64,000 nt of DNA from Anaerolineales bacterium (GCA_025057645.1 JANXBJ010000010.1:1-64000); one strand, 5' to 3'. Shown: positions 1 to 8,291, numbered from the stretch's first letter. The notes: a model not told the origin generated them from the letters alone. A program made the numbers and translations.

Positions 1-152
1 GCTCACCCTAGCGGAATCGGACCGGATTTTCTCAGAGGTTATCCCAGTACCCTACTTCCTACAAAGTGAAGCCAGAGGGATAATCTGATCTCTACCTTGC
101 CTTGGAGGCGTGGAAAAAACTCGCTGCTTCTTACGGTGGAAAGCTCGCTTAA
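1..152 (+). pseudogene. Broken 3' end of an unidentified gene
   Basis: Two short coding-like stretches lie in different frames. Positions 2-85 read as a peptide ending ...LQSEARGII before a stop at 86-88. Positions 84-152 read ...DLYLALEAWKKLAASYGGKLA and stop at 150-152. The second has the look of a protein C-terminus, so this may be the tail of a frameshifted gene entering from the left edge. No family is recognised, and the left part is outside the window. Confidence 0.2.
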
Positions 153-478
153 GAAAATAGGGACTTTGGCAGGTGCTCTAGGAGAATACTTTCCAGCATT
201 GCCAGCGCCTTGGTGAGCAATCGGTCCAAGGCAACGCCAAGGGCAGGGAGAGTTTCCGGAAGTCCGTGAACGAACAGCAGCCCACCCGGCTTGAGCACCC
301 GAACAATCTCAGCCAGATACGCAGACAGGTCTTGATGTAAGGAATTCGGGATTGCTGCGCTCATGAGCAGGATGAAATCCAAGCTATCGGCCTTCCAGCC
401 GCTCACTCGTGAAGAGAATGTTTGCCAGTCCAGTTCGCAAATCATATCCCTGATTATATTCGGATATTTTATTTGCAC
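149..478 (-). pseudogene. Class I SAM methyltransferase-like fragment
   Basis: A 109-residue reading frame. Its middle resembles the post-motif-I half of class I SAM-dependent methyltransferases: a DFILL strand followed by a helix and the typical EIVRVLKPGGLLFVHG segment. The SAM-binding glycine motif (motif I) that should lie upstream is absent, and the product is about half the usual length. It is therefore probably a truncated remnant, although a small accessory protein cannot be excluded. It faces away from the transporter operon to its right and shares the edge region with another gene fragment, which suggests local decay. Confidence 0.4.
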
Positions 479-611
479 CTTTGCCCTTTGATCAGCCTTT
501 GCCTCGAGTCGGTTAAGAACCGGAGGACTCTCAGGCTGACCCTGTAGCGAGACCGTAAAAACCCTCCTTGAAGGCTTGGAGAAAGCTTATTCCACAAAGC
601 TGAGTTCGCTA

Positions 612-640
612 TTGACACTTTGAACCGTAACTCGTAAAGT
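612..640 (+). promoter_or_regulatory. Putative sigma-70 promoter of the potDBCA operon
   Basis: TTGACA at 612-617, a 17-base spacer, and TAAAGT at 635-640 (four of six consensus positions). It lies about 150 bases upstream of the chosen potD start, in the only sizeable gap before the transporter operon. The -35 box is perfect and the -10 is moderate. No operator is evident. Confidence 0.45.
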
Positions 641-793
641 TGGCATGTGACACCGATACCGCTCTCACTCTAGGGTGGAGCGGGCTTTGGTAAGTTGGCT
701 TAGGGCCTTACACCGCTTCCACCCTTTGGGCAATTTATGGTACACTACACGCAAACGTTTTCTTTATCCTCAGCCCCGATAGGAGAAGAAAAG

Positions 794-1903
794 ATGAAAG
801 CCCAAGCCCTGCTTTTTGTGCTACTCTCTATTTTTCTGATAACTGCCTGCGCAAGGGAGGCGGGTGCGCCGCCCGGCACAGCTCCAGCCACCGAGACAAC
901 TGCCCTGCCTGCGGAAACCGTCACCTTGCGAGTCATCAACTGGAACGGATACGGCTCCGATGAGTCCTTCGTGCTCGAAGAATTCGGCAAAAAGCTCAAC
1001 GTGAAAATCGAGCACGATTACATCAATTCTGAAGAAGAAATCCTGACCAAATTGCGCACCAGCCCGGCAACTTATGATGCCATCTTGCCCAATGTGGCTT
1101 ATCTGCAGATCGCCATGCAGGAAGGGTTGATCGAGCCTATTGACACCAGCCGCCTGCAAAACTGGGAGAAATTGCTTCCCCGCTTCAGGGATTTGCCCGG
1201 ACTTCGGGATGCATCTGGAGCTGTCTATGGCGTGCCGTGGGTGTGGGGGGCCACTGCCATAGCCTACAACACCGAGAAATTCCCCGGCGGCATCCAAAGC
1301 ATTCAGGCTTTGTGGGACCCGGCTAATAAAGGTCAGGTGGGGATTTTTGACTCGTTTGAGGATGCCGTTGTGTTTGCCGGCCTAGCCTTAGGCGATCGCA
1401 CGCCCTACCAACCGGACGATCTGCAAGCCGTCAAACAGAAACTGATGGAGTTATTGGATAACGTCAAAACCTTATGGGCCTCGGAGGATGAGTTCAATAA
1501 GCTCTTCGCCAACGGGGATATCACCCTAGGGAATTATTGGAGCGGTGCCGCCGCTCGCGCGGCCAAGATGGGATTGCCGATGGCTTTTGTCGTTCCCCCG
1601 GAAGGTGCTCTGGGCTGGATCGACACTTGGGCGATCCCCAAAAATGCTCCGCACAAGGACCTCGCTTATCAATGGCTGGACTATATGATCTCGCCTGAAT
1701 TCTACCTCACTTGGGACTCCGTGGCCGGAGCTCCTGCTCCAACCACCCAGGCGAGTCTAGACGCTTTGCCGGAGGATCATTTCAACCGCGCCGTGATGGG
1801 CGACCCAGAAGTCCTTGCGCGTCTGGTCTTTATGGAAACGATGACACCCGAAACGCGCGAGGAATGGAATCGGCTGTGGGAAGAAGTCAAAGCCGGCCAC
1901 TAG
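794..1903 (+). CDS. potD: Polyamine-type ABC transporter substrate-binding lipoprotein
   Basis: Extracytoplasmic solute-binding protein of the PotD family (spermidine/putrescine type), delivering substrate to the PotB/PotC channel encoded next. The product begins with a lipoprotein signal peptide (MKAQALLFVLLSIFLITAC) whose lipobox cysteine would be lipidated. The mature part opens with the family's LRVINWNGYG strand and has the two-lobe pattern to about residue 369, a normal length. An in-frame ATG at 737 exists, but 794 is preferred: AGGAGAA sits just upstream at 781-787 and the signal peptide then begins properly. Ligand specificity within the polyamine/iron/thiamine-like group cannot be read from sequence. 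It is first in an operon of order D-B-C-A. Confidence 0.85.
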   Translation: MKAQALLFVLLSIFLITACAREAGAPPGTAPATETTALPAETVTLRVINWNGYGSDESFVLEEFGKKLNVKIEHDYINSEEEILTKLRTSPATYDAILPNVAYLQIAMQEGLIEPIDTSRLQNWEKLLPRFRDLPGLRDASGAVYGVPWVWGATAIAYNTEKFPGGIQSIQALWDPANKGQVGIFDSFEDAVVFAGLALGDRTPYQPDDLQAVKQKLMELLDNVKTLWASEDEFNKLFANGDITLGNYWSGAAARAAKMGLPMAFVVPPEGALGWIDTWAIPKNAPHKDLAYQWLDYMISPEFYLTWDSVAGAPAPTTQASLDALPEDHFNRAVMGDPEVLARLVFMETMTPETREEWNRLWEEVKAGH

Positions 1904-2051
1904 AGTTCTCTGAGGCAAAGGGCCGAGAGCGGCCCGGAACGCACTGCGAGCGCAGCGGAGGACCGAATTCCGATCGGAGTCCCTGCTGCGCTCTGGCGAC
2001 ATCCTTGCTTTCAAAAAAGACCCTTACCGCTGTGGTGATTTGGGCAGAGGT

Positions 2052-2918
2052 ATGAGTCCTTGGCGACGTTCCCTCGCATTAGTCGCGCTGCTGGCGCCGG
2101 CCTATGGCTGGTTAGTCTTTGCAGTCATTGCACCCCTCACGATCATGTTGATCTTCAGCTTTCTTAACGATGTCCCTATTGGAGAGCGGGTTGTCTTCTT
2201 CACGTTTGAAAACTACCGCGATTTTTTTCAACATGCCTTTTATTGGCGTCTGACCGCCAAATCCCTCTTGACCGGCTTTTACACCACACTCCTCTGCCTG
2301 GTTTTGGGCTATCCCATGGCCTTGGTGATGGCTAAGGTGATCCCAAGTCACTGGCGCGCCGCACTATTTATGCTGGTCATTGTGCCCTTCTGGAGCAATA
2401 CAATCGTGCGCCTATACTCTTGGGCCATCGTGTTGCGCAAAGGAGGTGTACTCGATCTACTGCTTCAGGCACTTGGCTTGAGCCCGGGCAGCCTTGAAAT
2501 TCTCTACACTTATCGGGCGATTCTCATCGGTTTGGTTCACGGCTACCTACCCTATATGGTGCTCACCCTCTACATCGCCCTCGATCGAGTGGACGATTCT
2601 TTGTTAGAGGCTGCGGCCAGCTTGGGTGCGAACGCTTGGCAACGGTTTTGGCGCATTCTCTTTCCTTTGAGCATCCCTGGTATGATTTCCGGCTCAATTC
2701 TGATTTTTATTCCGGTGATTGGCTCGTTCGTTGAGCCGCGCTTGCTTGGCGGCCGAGCCGGCACGATGATTGGGACGATTATCGAGGACCAATTTGTGCA
2801 GTTGTTTAAGTGGAATTTCGGCGCCACTCTATCCTTCTTATTGCTGCTTATTGTATTGATTTTTATGCTCGCCTTCGGGCTTTTGCTGCGCCGCACTCGT
2901 CTACTCAGAGGAGAGTGA
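2052..2918 (+). CDS. potB: Polyamine-type ABC transporter permease PotB
   Basis: Inner-membrane permease of the spermidine/putrescine class, with about six hydrophobic segments. The EAAxxLGAxxxxxFxxIxLPL coupling loop that contacts the ATPase is visible as EAAASLGANAWQRFWRILF. An in-frame TTG lies at 2040. The ATG at 2052 is preferred, though its ribosome site (AGAGG) is very close, so the start is uncertain by four residues. A 148-base gap follows potD and contains no gene. The stop is one base before the potC start, showing tight coupling with the second permease. Confidence 0.85.
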   Translation: MSPWRRSLALVALLAPAYGWLVFAVIAPLTIMLIFSFLNDVPIGERVVFFTFENYRDFFQHAFYWRLTAKSLLTGFYTTLLCLVLGYPMALVMAKVIPSHWRAALFMLVIVPFWSNTIVRLYSWAIVLRKGGVLDLLLQALGLSPGSLEILYTYRAILIGLVHGYLPYMVLTLYIALDRVDDSLLEAAASLGANAWQRFWRILFPLSIPGMISGSILIFIPVIGSFVEPRLLGGRAGTMIGTIIEDQFVQLFKWNFGATLSFLLLLIVLIFMLAFGLLLRRTRLLRGE

Positions 2919-2919
2919 A

Positions 2920-3693
2920 ATGAGCCGCGTCACCCCTGCGCTTGCTTATCTCTATGCCCTTTTGGTGCTGGTCTTCCTGTATGGGCCGCTCATAGTAATG
3001 ATCCTTATGGGCCTAAACCGCTCGCCGTTCTATGAGCTTCCTCTCCAGTTTGATCTGGTCTGGTTTCGAAAGCTCGCCACGAACGAGCGCATTCTGAATG
3101 CCACTCGCAACAGCATTGTGCTGGCCTTCGGCGTTTCTTTGCTCTCCACCTTCATAGGTACGCTGGCTGCTTGGGCAATGACCCGCTATCGCTTTCAGGG
3201 CAGGAATCTCCTCCAAGTCCTGCTGATACCGCCAATCGCCATTCCTTGGTTGATCTTGGCGGTTGCTCTTCTGTTGATGTTCTATTGGCTCAAAATTCCC
3301 CGCAGCCTGTTTACTCTGCTTGTCGGACACGTGGGAGTTGCCTTACCCTATGTGATTTTGGTGATGATGACCCGCTTTCAGGGTTTAGATCGCACTCTTG
3401 AGGAGGCAGCCCGCAGTTTAGGGGCTTCACCTCTGGTTGTCTTTTTACGCATCACCCTGCCATTGATCCTGCCCGGTTTGGTGGCCTCGGTGATGTTCAC
3501 GTTTGCGGTTTCGTTCGACAATTTCACCCTATCTCACTTCCTCGCCCCCCAGGGAGTGTCCACGCTGCCGGTAGAGATTTATACCTCGATTCGCAAGGGT
3601 TTCACGCCGGAAATCAACGCTATCTCCGCAATTGTCTTCTTCTTTTCAGCGGCTTTGGTAGTGCTTTCGAGTCGCGAGATCAAATTTGTCTAA
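2920..3693 (+). CDS. potC: Polyamine-type ABC transporter permease PotC
   Basis: Second permease subunit, partner of PotB in the heterodimeric channel. It has the expected hydrophobic segments and the family coupling loop (LEEAARSLGASPLVVFLRITL). At 257 residues it is of normal length. The start is fixed by AGAGGAGAG at 2907-2915 just upstream, one base after the potB stop. It is followed directly by the ATPase gene. Confidence 0.87.
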   Translation: MSRVTPALAYLYALLVLVFLYGPLIVMILMGLNRSPFYELPLQFDLVWFRKLATNERILNATRNSIVLAFGVSLLSTFIGTLAAWAMTRYRFQGRNLLQVLLIPPIAIPWLILAVALLLMFYWLKIPRSLFTLLVGHVGVALPYVILVMMTRFQGLDRTLEEAARSLGASPLVVFLRITLPLILPGLVASVMFTFAVSFDNFTLSHFLAPQGVSTLPVEIYTSIRKGFTPEINAISAIVFFFSAALVVLSSREIKFV

Positions 3694-3715
3694 GCAAGAG
3701 GGATCGGTCGAAGCC

Positions 3716-4807
3716 ATGAGCCGTGTGGAAATCCTTCAAGTGTCCAAAAGCTACGATCGAGTGCAAGCGGTCAGCCAAGTAAGCCTTCAGATCGAAGATG
3801 GCGAGTTCTTTGCCCTGCTCGGTCCTAGTGGCAGCGGAAAGACGACAATTCTGCGCCTGATTGCGGGTTTTATCGAGCCCGATCAAGGCAAGATTCTGAT
3901 CGGCGGGCAGGACATGGCCGGCATTCCCCCCGAAAGGAGGGATATTGGGGTTGTGTTCCAAAATTACGCGTTGTTCCCCCACCTTACGGCATGGGAGAAT
4001 GTTGCCTTTGGTCTAGAAGTGCGACGCTTGCCCAAGCGGGAGATCGCAGAGCGTGTTAGAGAAGCCTTTGCCCTAGTGCAACTTGAGGGAATGGAACACC
4101 GTTATCCTCGTCAGTTGTCCGGCGGCCAGCAACAACGAGTGGCATTAGCGCGCGCGTTGGTTACCCATCCGCGTGTGCTACTGCTGGACGAGCCTCTAGG
4201 AGCCCTAGATAAGAAGTTGCGCACCCAAATGCAAGTCGAACTGCGCCAATTGCAGCAGTCGCTGGGAATCACGGCGATTTTCGTCACCCACGACCAAGAG
4301 GAGGCACTTACCCTAGCAGACCGCATCGCCGTTATGGATCGGGGAAGGATTTGTCAAGTTGGAGAACCTGCTTTAGTCTACGAACGACCGGCGAACCTCT
4401 TCGTCTCGAATTTCCTAGGGCAATCCAATGTGTTTCGCGGCATAATTAGCCATATCGAGGCCGAGTTTGCCCGAATCCAGACCGAGCAAGGCTACCAACT
4501 GGTTTCAGCCTGGCGCAAAAACAAGCGTCTTGGTGAAGCCGCAGTTTTAGTCGTGCGCCCTGAAAAGGTTCGGCTTGCTACCCAACCAACCGGGAGCGCT
4601 AATGAAGTGCGAGGTAAAGTCATCCATCGCATTTACCTCGGGACCAACACCACCTACTTAGTGGAGCTTGAAGGGGGAGAGGTGATCACTGCCTTCGTGC
4701 AGAACAGGTCTCCCAGAGCAGCATTCGAGCTTGGAGAGGTTGTCTACGCAAGTTGGGAAGCCGAAAATTGTTTTCTGCTTGATGAGGCCTTGCAGGACGG
4801 CTGCTAG
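3716..4807 (+). CDS. potA: Polyamine-type ABC transporter ATP-binding protein
   Basis: ATPase that powers the PotBC permease. All ABC motifs are present: Walker A GPSGSGKTT, Q-loop FQNYALFPHLT, signature LSGGQQQR, Walker B LLLDEPLGALD and H-loop VTHDQEEA. About 120 C-terminal residues form the regulatory TOBE-like domain typical of PotA, MalK and FbpC. A TTG at 3686 would overlap potC, but the ATG at 3716 with AGAGGGA upstream is the better start. Its stop codon shares a base with a GTG just before the next gene, so the downstream hydrolase is translationally coupled. Confidence 0.9.
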   Translation: MSRVEILQVSKSYDRVQAVSQVSLQIEDGEFFALLGPSGSGKTTILRLIAGFIEPDQGKILIGGQDMAGIPPERRDIGVVFQNYALFPHLTAWENVAFGLEVRRLPKREIAERVREAFALVQLEGMEHRYPRQLSGGQQQRVALARALVTHPRVLLLDEPLGALDKKLRTQMQVELRQLQQSLGITAIFVTHDQEEALTLADRIAVMDRGRICQVGEPALVYERPANLFVSNFLGQSNVFRGIISHIEAEFARIQTEQGYQLVSAWRKNKRLGEAAVLVVRPEKVRLATQPTGSANEVRGKVIHRIYLGTNTTYLVELEGGEVITAFVQNRSPRAAFELGEVVYASWEAENCFLLDEALQDGC

Positions 4808-4809
4808 TG

Positions 4810-6186
4810 ATGAAAGCTTGGCAAATCGAGCGGCAAATGCGTTCGGAAGCAGTGCCCCCAAAGCAACCTCGCACCCGGGGTTGGCAGAGCCATCTTCAGG
4901 CTCTCACGGTCGAAGACCCAATTCTGTCTTTCTGGCACAGTGAAGTGCCGGCCTCAGGGGCGCCGACCTCTTTATGTGTGGGAATGGTGCAATCTCTGGC
5001 GAATAAAGGCTATCGGGTAGAGGAGGCCGAGGCGTTTCTACTGCCCGGCCTCGAGCTTGCCCGCCAGGGGAATATCCCCGAACTAAAAGTGCTCACCGCC
5101 GAGCTACTGGAAAAGCTCCACCAAGCAGCGGTCGATCCCGCTCATCCTTACTATCGGTTTGAGCATCCCCTGGGATGGGAGGAGATCCGAGCTTCCATGG
5201 CCCAGCCGCCCGTTCAAGACAAGGTTTTTCCGATGGTTGATCTTGAACAGAAGATACTACAAGGCTGGCAGGGTCAACTGGCTGGCGCTGCCTTTGGCTC
5301 GCCCTTAGAGGGCTATCTCGGAGGACAAATCCGCAAGGTTTATGGTGTTGTAGATCATTATCTCACCTCGCCTGAAACGCTCAACGACGACGTGGTTTAT
5401 GAAATCGTCTTTCTTGAGGCCTGCGAGAAGTACGGTGTCGATCTCAACTCACGCTGTCTAGCCCTCGAGTGGTTGCGCTGGATTCCCTATGCTTATTCTG
5501 CCGAAGAAGTAGCCCTCAAAAATCTTCAGCAAGGCATCTTCCCCCCGCAATCGGGCTCGTGGCGTAATCCCTACTCGGATTGGATCGGTGCCCAAATGAG
5601 AGGGATGATCTGCGGGATGATTGCTCCCGGAAAACCTCTTGAAGCTGCTCGGCTTGCGCACCTCGACGCAGTGATCTCGCACTCGGCCAATGGCGTTTAT
5701 GGAGAAATGTTTGCTGCCGTGCTGACTTCCTTGGCGTTCATTGAGCGGGACCTTCCCTCGTTAATTGAACAAGCGATGGCTTACCTCCCTCAAAAGAGCG
5801 AATATTGCGCAGTGGTCGGGGAAATTCTAGAGGTGCTGAAGAGTACATCCGACTCGGCAGCGGCTTGGAAGGCCTTGGATCGGCGCTTTGAAACCTATCA
5901 TTGGATTCACGCTTACCCTAATATCGCAGCGGTGCTGTTCTCCCTTTGGTATGGTGAAGCACAGATGAGCCGCAGCTTTTCCCTGTTGGCAGATGCAGGA
6001 CTTGATGTCGATTGCAACGGTGGCCTAGTGGGCACGATCCTCGGCATTCAAGGGAGGCTCAGCGAAGAGTGGGTCGCTCCCCTTGGCGATGTTGTAGAAA
6101 CCTATTTGCGCAACCGGGAGGCACTCTCAATCCGATCTCTCGCTCAGCGAACCGCAAAAGTCGCCCAAGAACTCCGGAAGCTTTGA
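4810..6186 (+). CDS. ADP-ribosylglycohydrolase-family protein
   Basis: About 458 residues. From around residue 155 it resembles the ADP-ribosylglycohydrolase (DraG/ARH) fold: the opening LQGWQGQLAGAAFGSPLEGY helix, an LNDDVVYEI segment matching the first metal-binding acidic motif, and DAGLDVDCNGGLVGTILG matching the second metal site near the C-terminus. The second motif usually reads D-x-D-T-N; here it is DVDCN, so the metal site may be altered. The N-terminal 150 residues are extra and unassigned. It is coupled to potA (GTG at 4807, ATG at 4810), so it is part of the transporter operon. It may act on an ADP-ribosyl or nucleoside-like substrate; the true substrate is unknown. Confidence 0.7.
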   Translation: MKAWQIERQMRSEAVPPKQPRTRGWQSHLQALTVEDPILSFWHSEVPASGAPTSLCVGMVQSLANKGYRVEEAEAFLLPGLELARQGNIPELKVLTAELLEKLHQAAVDPAHPYYRFEHPLGWEEIRASMAQPPVQDKVFPMVDLEQKILQGWQGQLAGAAFGSPLEGYLGGQIRKVYGVVDHYLTSPETLNDDVVYEIVFLEACEKYGVDLNSRCLALEWLRWIPYAYSAEEVALKNLQQGIFPPQSGSWRNPYSDWIGAQMRGMICGMIAPGKPLEAARLAHLDAVISHSANGVYGEMFAAVLTSLAFIERDLPSLIEQAMAYLPQKSEYCAVVGEILEVLKSTSDSAAAWKALDRRFETYHWIHAYPNIAAVLFSLWYGEAQMSRSFSLLADAGLDVDCNGGLVGTILGIQGRLSEEWVAPLGDVVETYLRNREALSIRSLAQRTAKVAQELRKL

Positions 6187-6235
6187 CGGGGCCTTAGAGG
6201 GGTAATTCTATACCCTAGAGGACCCTCGAAAGGAC

Positions 6236-6264
6236 TTGACAAGCGCAAAGTTTTAGGTTAATAT
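6236..6264 (+). promoter_or_regulatory. Sigma-70 promoter of the marR/globin operon
   Basis: TTGACA at 6236-6241, exactly 17 bases, then TAATAT at 6259-6264. The predicted transcription start (about 6271) lies only some 15 bases before the ATG at 6286, leaving no Shine-Dalgarno sequence, so the first gene is near-leaderless. The -10 box lies inside the palindrome at 6258-6284. Confidence 0.75.
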
Positions 6265-6284
6265 TTCGCACTACGAAATATTAA
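6258..6284 (+). promoter_or_regulatory. Palindromic operator over the marR promoter
   Basis: A perfect 11-bp inverted repeat, TTAATATTTCG and CGAAATATTAA, separated by the five bases CACTA. It covers the -10 box and runs to two bases before the marR start. MarR-family dimers typically bind palindromes of this size and position, so this is almost certainly the autorepression site of the adjacent regulator. I did not notice a second full copy in the window. Confidence 0.8.
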
Positions 6285-6285
6285 C

Positions 6286-6909
6286 ATGAAGGCCCTAAAC
6301 CCTCGCTATCGTCAATCGCCCAGTGGTCAGATTGCCGTTGCGCTCTATCGTGTCACACAGGCAGTCCAGCATCTGCTACGTCGCCGTGCCGAGCAGGAAG
6401 ACCTCTCTGCGGCTCAGGTGCAAGCGTTAATCTTCCTTAACACCAGCCGTTCTTCCGCTCATACGGTTGGCGGTTTGGCTAAGGGGATTGCGCTCGCTTA
6501 CCCAACGACAAGTGCGGTAGTGGATGCATTAGAGCGCAAGGAACTAGTAGAACGCCGCCCATCCGAGAGCGACCGCCGCACGATTAACTTGCGCCTAACG
6601 CAGCGAGGAAAAGAAAAGAGCGCAACGCTCGAAGACTTATTGGACGAGATCGAACAAGCCGTTCAGAGTTTACCCTCTACTGAACAGCAAGTTCTTCAAC
6701 GAGCGCTCCAAGCGATCGTTGCCCATCTCAACAGGGCCGGGTATATCCATCTCCACGAGATGTGTTGGCACTGCCAGTTCTTCCGTCGTAATGCTCATCC
6801 TAACGACCCGCGCGGACCACATCATTGTACTTTTATGGATGCCCCTTTGGCGGAAGAAGACACCTTCTTCGATTGTCCGGATTTTCAGCTTCCATCCGAA
6901 AGGAGGTGA
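6286..6909 (+). CDS. MarR-family regulator with four-cysteine C-terminal tail
   Basis: A winged-helix MarR-type repressor of 207 residues. The HTH spans about residues 40-100 (ALAYPTTSAVVDALERKELV recognition region, ERRPSESDRRTINLRLTQRG wing). Unlike classic MarR it has a tail with C160, C163, C181 and C197, plus H179-H180 beside C181. This could bind zinc or an Fe-S cluster, or act as a redox switch. This cysteine-tailed subfamily is known from other bacteria, but its ligand is not established here. The gene starts at the edge of a perfect palindrome and is followed five bases after its stop by the glutaredoxin-protoglobin gene, which it presumably controls together with itself. Confidence 0.85.
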   Translation: MKALNPRYRQSPSGQIAVALYRVTQAVQHLLRRRAEQEDLSAAQVQALIFLNTSRSSAHTVGGLAKGIALAYPTTSAVVDALERKELVERRPSESDRRTINLRLTQRGKEKSATLEDLLDEIEQAVQSLPSTEQQVLQRALQAIVAHLNRAGYIHLHEMCWHCQFFRRNAHPNDPRGPHHCTFMDAPLAEEDTFFDCPDFQLPSERR

Positions 6910-6914
6910 TGGTG

Positions 6915-7793
6915 ATGCTCCCTCCGGTCATTATTTATGGGACGACCTATTGCGAGGATACTGAGCAAGTGCGCCGTTTTCTTCAAGCCCATGGCGTTCC
7001 TTTTATTGAGGTGGACATCGACCGTGATCAACAAGCCGAAAGCTTCGTCCTCTTCATCAACCGTGGCTACCGCAGCACTCCCACCGTTGTGATCGGAGAG
7101 GGAAAAGCGAAGATCGTCCTAACTGAACCAAGCGACCAGGAACTGGCCCAATCTCTTCGTCAAGCTGGTTACACCTTGTCTAACACTTTATCGGATAAGG
7201 AGGATGCGATGAGCGAGATTTCCGGCTACACCTATGGCACCCCGGCAGTGGCGAGATCGCCTATTTCAAGCGAGGAATTCGAGGACCTTAAGAAGGCGGT
7301 GCTTTTCAGCAAGGAAGATGAGCGGTATTTACGCCAGGCAGGGGAAGTGCTAAAAGACCAAGTCGAAGAAGTGCTCGATTTGTGGTACGGCTTTGTCGGT
7401 TCTCATCCTCACTTGGTGTACTATTTCACCGATGGCCAGGGCAATGCTCTCGGTGATTATCTTGCTGCTGTGCGCAAGCGCTTCGGGCAGTGGATCCTAG
7501 ACACCTGCAACCGTCCCTATGACCAGAGCTGGTTGGATTATCAACACGAGATCGGCTTGCGTCACCACCGCACAAAGAAAAATCAAACAGACGGTGTGAA
7601 TGCAGTAGAACATGTTCCGTTACGTTATCTGATTGCGTTCATTTACCCGATAACCGCTACCATCAAACCCTTTTTAGCTAAGAAAGGCCACAGTCCGGAG
7701 GACGTGGACAAAATGTATCAGGCGTGGTTTAAGTCGGTGGTATTGCAGGTTGCTCTGTGGAGCGCCCCTTACGCTAACGCAGGCGATCACTAG
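6915..7793 (+). CDS. Glutaredoxin-protoglobin fusion
   Basis: A single 292-residue frame. Residues 1-95 are a thioredoxin-fold glutaredoxin (IIYGTTYCEDTEQV, cis-proline segment STPTVVI) with only the first active-site cysteine, C13; the second position is threonine, so it is monothiol. From residue 99 the sequence is a complete protoglobin of 194 residues. In protoglobin numbering it has W59-Y60 at the distal side and H119-H120 in EIGLRHH, matching the proximal haem-ligand region. Protoglobins bind O2, CO and NO. The start at 6915 is set by a perfect AAAGGAGGTGA ending just before it; upstream ATGs lie inside marR. A second ribosome site and ATG at 7209 could yield protoglobin alone. Confidence 0.85.
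   Translation: MLPPVIIYGTTYCEDTEQVRRFLQAHGVPFIEVDIDRDQQAESFVLFINRGYRSTPTVVIGEGKAKIVLTEPSDQELAQSLRQAGYTLSNTLSDKEDAMSEISGYTYGTPAVARSPISSEEFEDLKKAVLFSKEDERYLRQAGEVLKDQVEEVLDLWYGFVGSHPHLVYYFTDGQGNALGDYLAAVRKRFGQWILDTCNRPYDQSWLDYQHEIGLRHHRTKKNQTDGVNAVEHVPLRYLIAFIYPITATIKPFLAKKGHSPEDVDKMYQAWFKSVVLQVALWSAPYANAGDH
7197..7211 (+). promoter_or_regulatory. Internal ribosome-binding site and start for free protoglobin
   Basis: AAGGAGG at 7197-7203 is followed five bases later by ATG at 7209-7211, in frame within the glutaredoxin-protoglobin gene. Translation from it would give a 194-residue protoglobin beginning MSEISGYTYG, close to the length of free protoglobins. This suggests that two products are made, or that two genes fused recently. 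Confidence 0.6.
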
Positions 7794-7845
7794 TGATCTT
7801 TGCGTCAACGCACACCAACTGCAGCCCACTAGGCTCACACAATTC

Positions 7846-7890
7846 AGCTCTGGGTTCGGCGTCTGCTTATCTGACGCGAAACCCAGAGCT
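7846..7890. terminator. Long imperfect hairpin after the globin gene
   Basis: Arms 7846-7863 and 7873-7890 pair over 18 bases with two mismatches (AGCTCTGGGTT...AACCCAGAGCT outer part) around a nine-base loop. There is no run of T after it, so intrinsic termination is doubtful. It may instead stabilise the 3' end or be a small repeat element. The rest of 7794-8064 shows nothing else beyond a weak TAAAAT box near 8032. Confidence 0.4.
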
Positions 7891-8064
7891 TACATCGAGC
7901 CTTCCGAATATAGAAACAAGGCATCGGTGATCTGAGCAGAGGTAGACATGGCACCATATCGGCACACCGTCCAACTAGAAGCATAGCGATGCAAGACCCT
8001 TTCTAGAGACCCCATTCTGCTAAAAATGTGATAAAATATACCTTGCCCGCTAGGCTATATGAGA

Positions 8065-8135
8065 TGGGGCGTGGTGCAATGGCAGCACAACAGACTTTGG
8101 ATCTGTGTATCCTGGTTCGAATCCGGGCGCCCCAG
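8065..8135 (+). tRNA. tRNA-Gln (anticodon TTG)
   Basis: A full cloverleaf can be drawn: acceptor TGGGGCG pairs with CGCCCCA (8128-8134), D-arm GTGC/GCAC, anticodon stem ACAGA/TCTGT with loop CTTTGGA giving anticodon TTG, and T-arm CCTGG-TTCGAAT-CCGGG. The U1-A72 start is typical of glutamine tRNAs. The 3' CCA is not encoded. It stands alone between the globin gene and glmU. Confidence 0.95.
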
Positions 8136-8141
8136 CCTTGA

Positions 8142-8191
8142 TTTTTTAGGTAGGCGAGAACAAGCACAATGAGTTCTCACCTGCTTGGCTT
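8142..8191 (+). terminator. Possible terminator region after tRNA-Gln
   Basis: A T6 run at 8142-8147 directly follows the tRNA. Next comes a hairpin with arms 8150-8161 and 8173-8184 (ten of twelve pairs), then TTGGCTTTT. An alternative stem, CAAGCA/TGCTTG, overlaps it. Either could end the tRNA transcript before glmU. Confidence 0.35.
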
Positions 8192-8291
8192 TTACCCTCT
8201 CTATTCCCCAGGGGGATTATGCCAAGGAGATAAGGTGCTACCTAAGGTCTCGATGAACATCTCCTAGTTCTTATCACTGAGGTAAAAGGAC

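Noticed and set aside
737-793. Upstream ATG of potD
   Set aside because: It would place extra residues before the lipoprotein signal and lacks a ribosome site; 794 has AGGAGAA.
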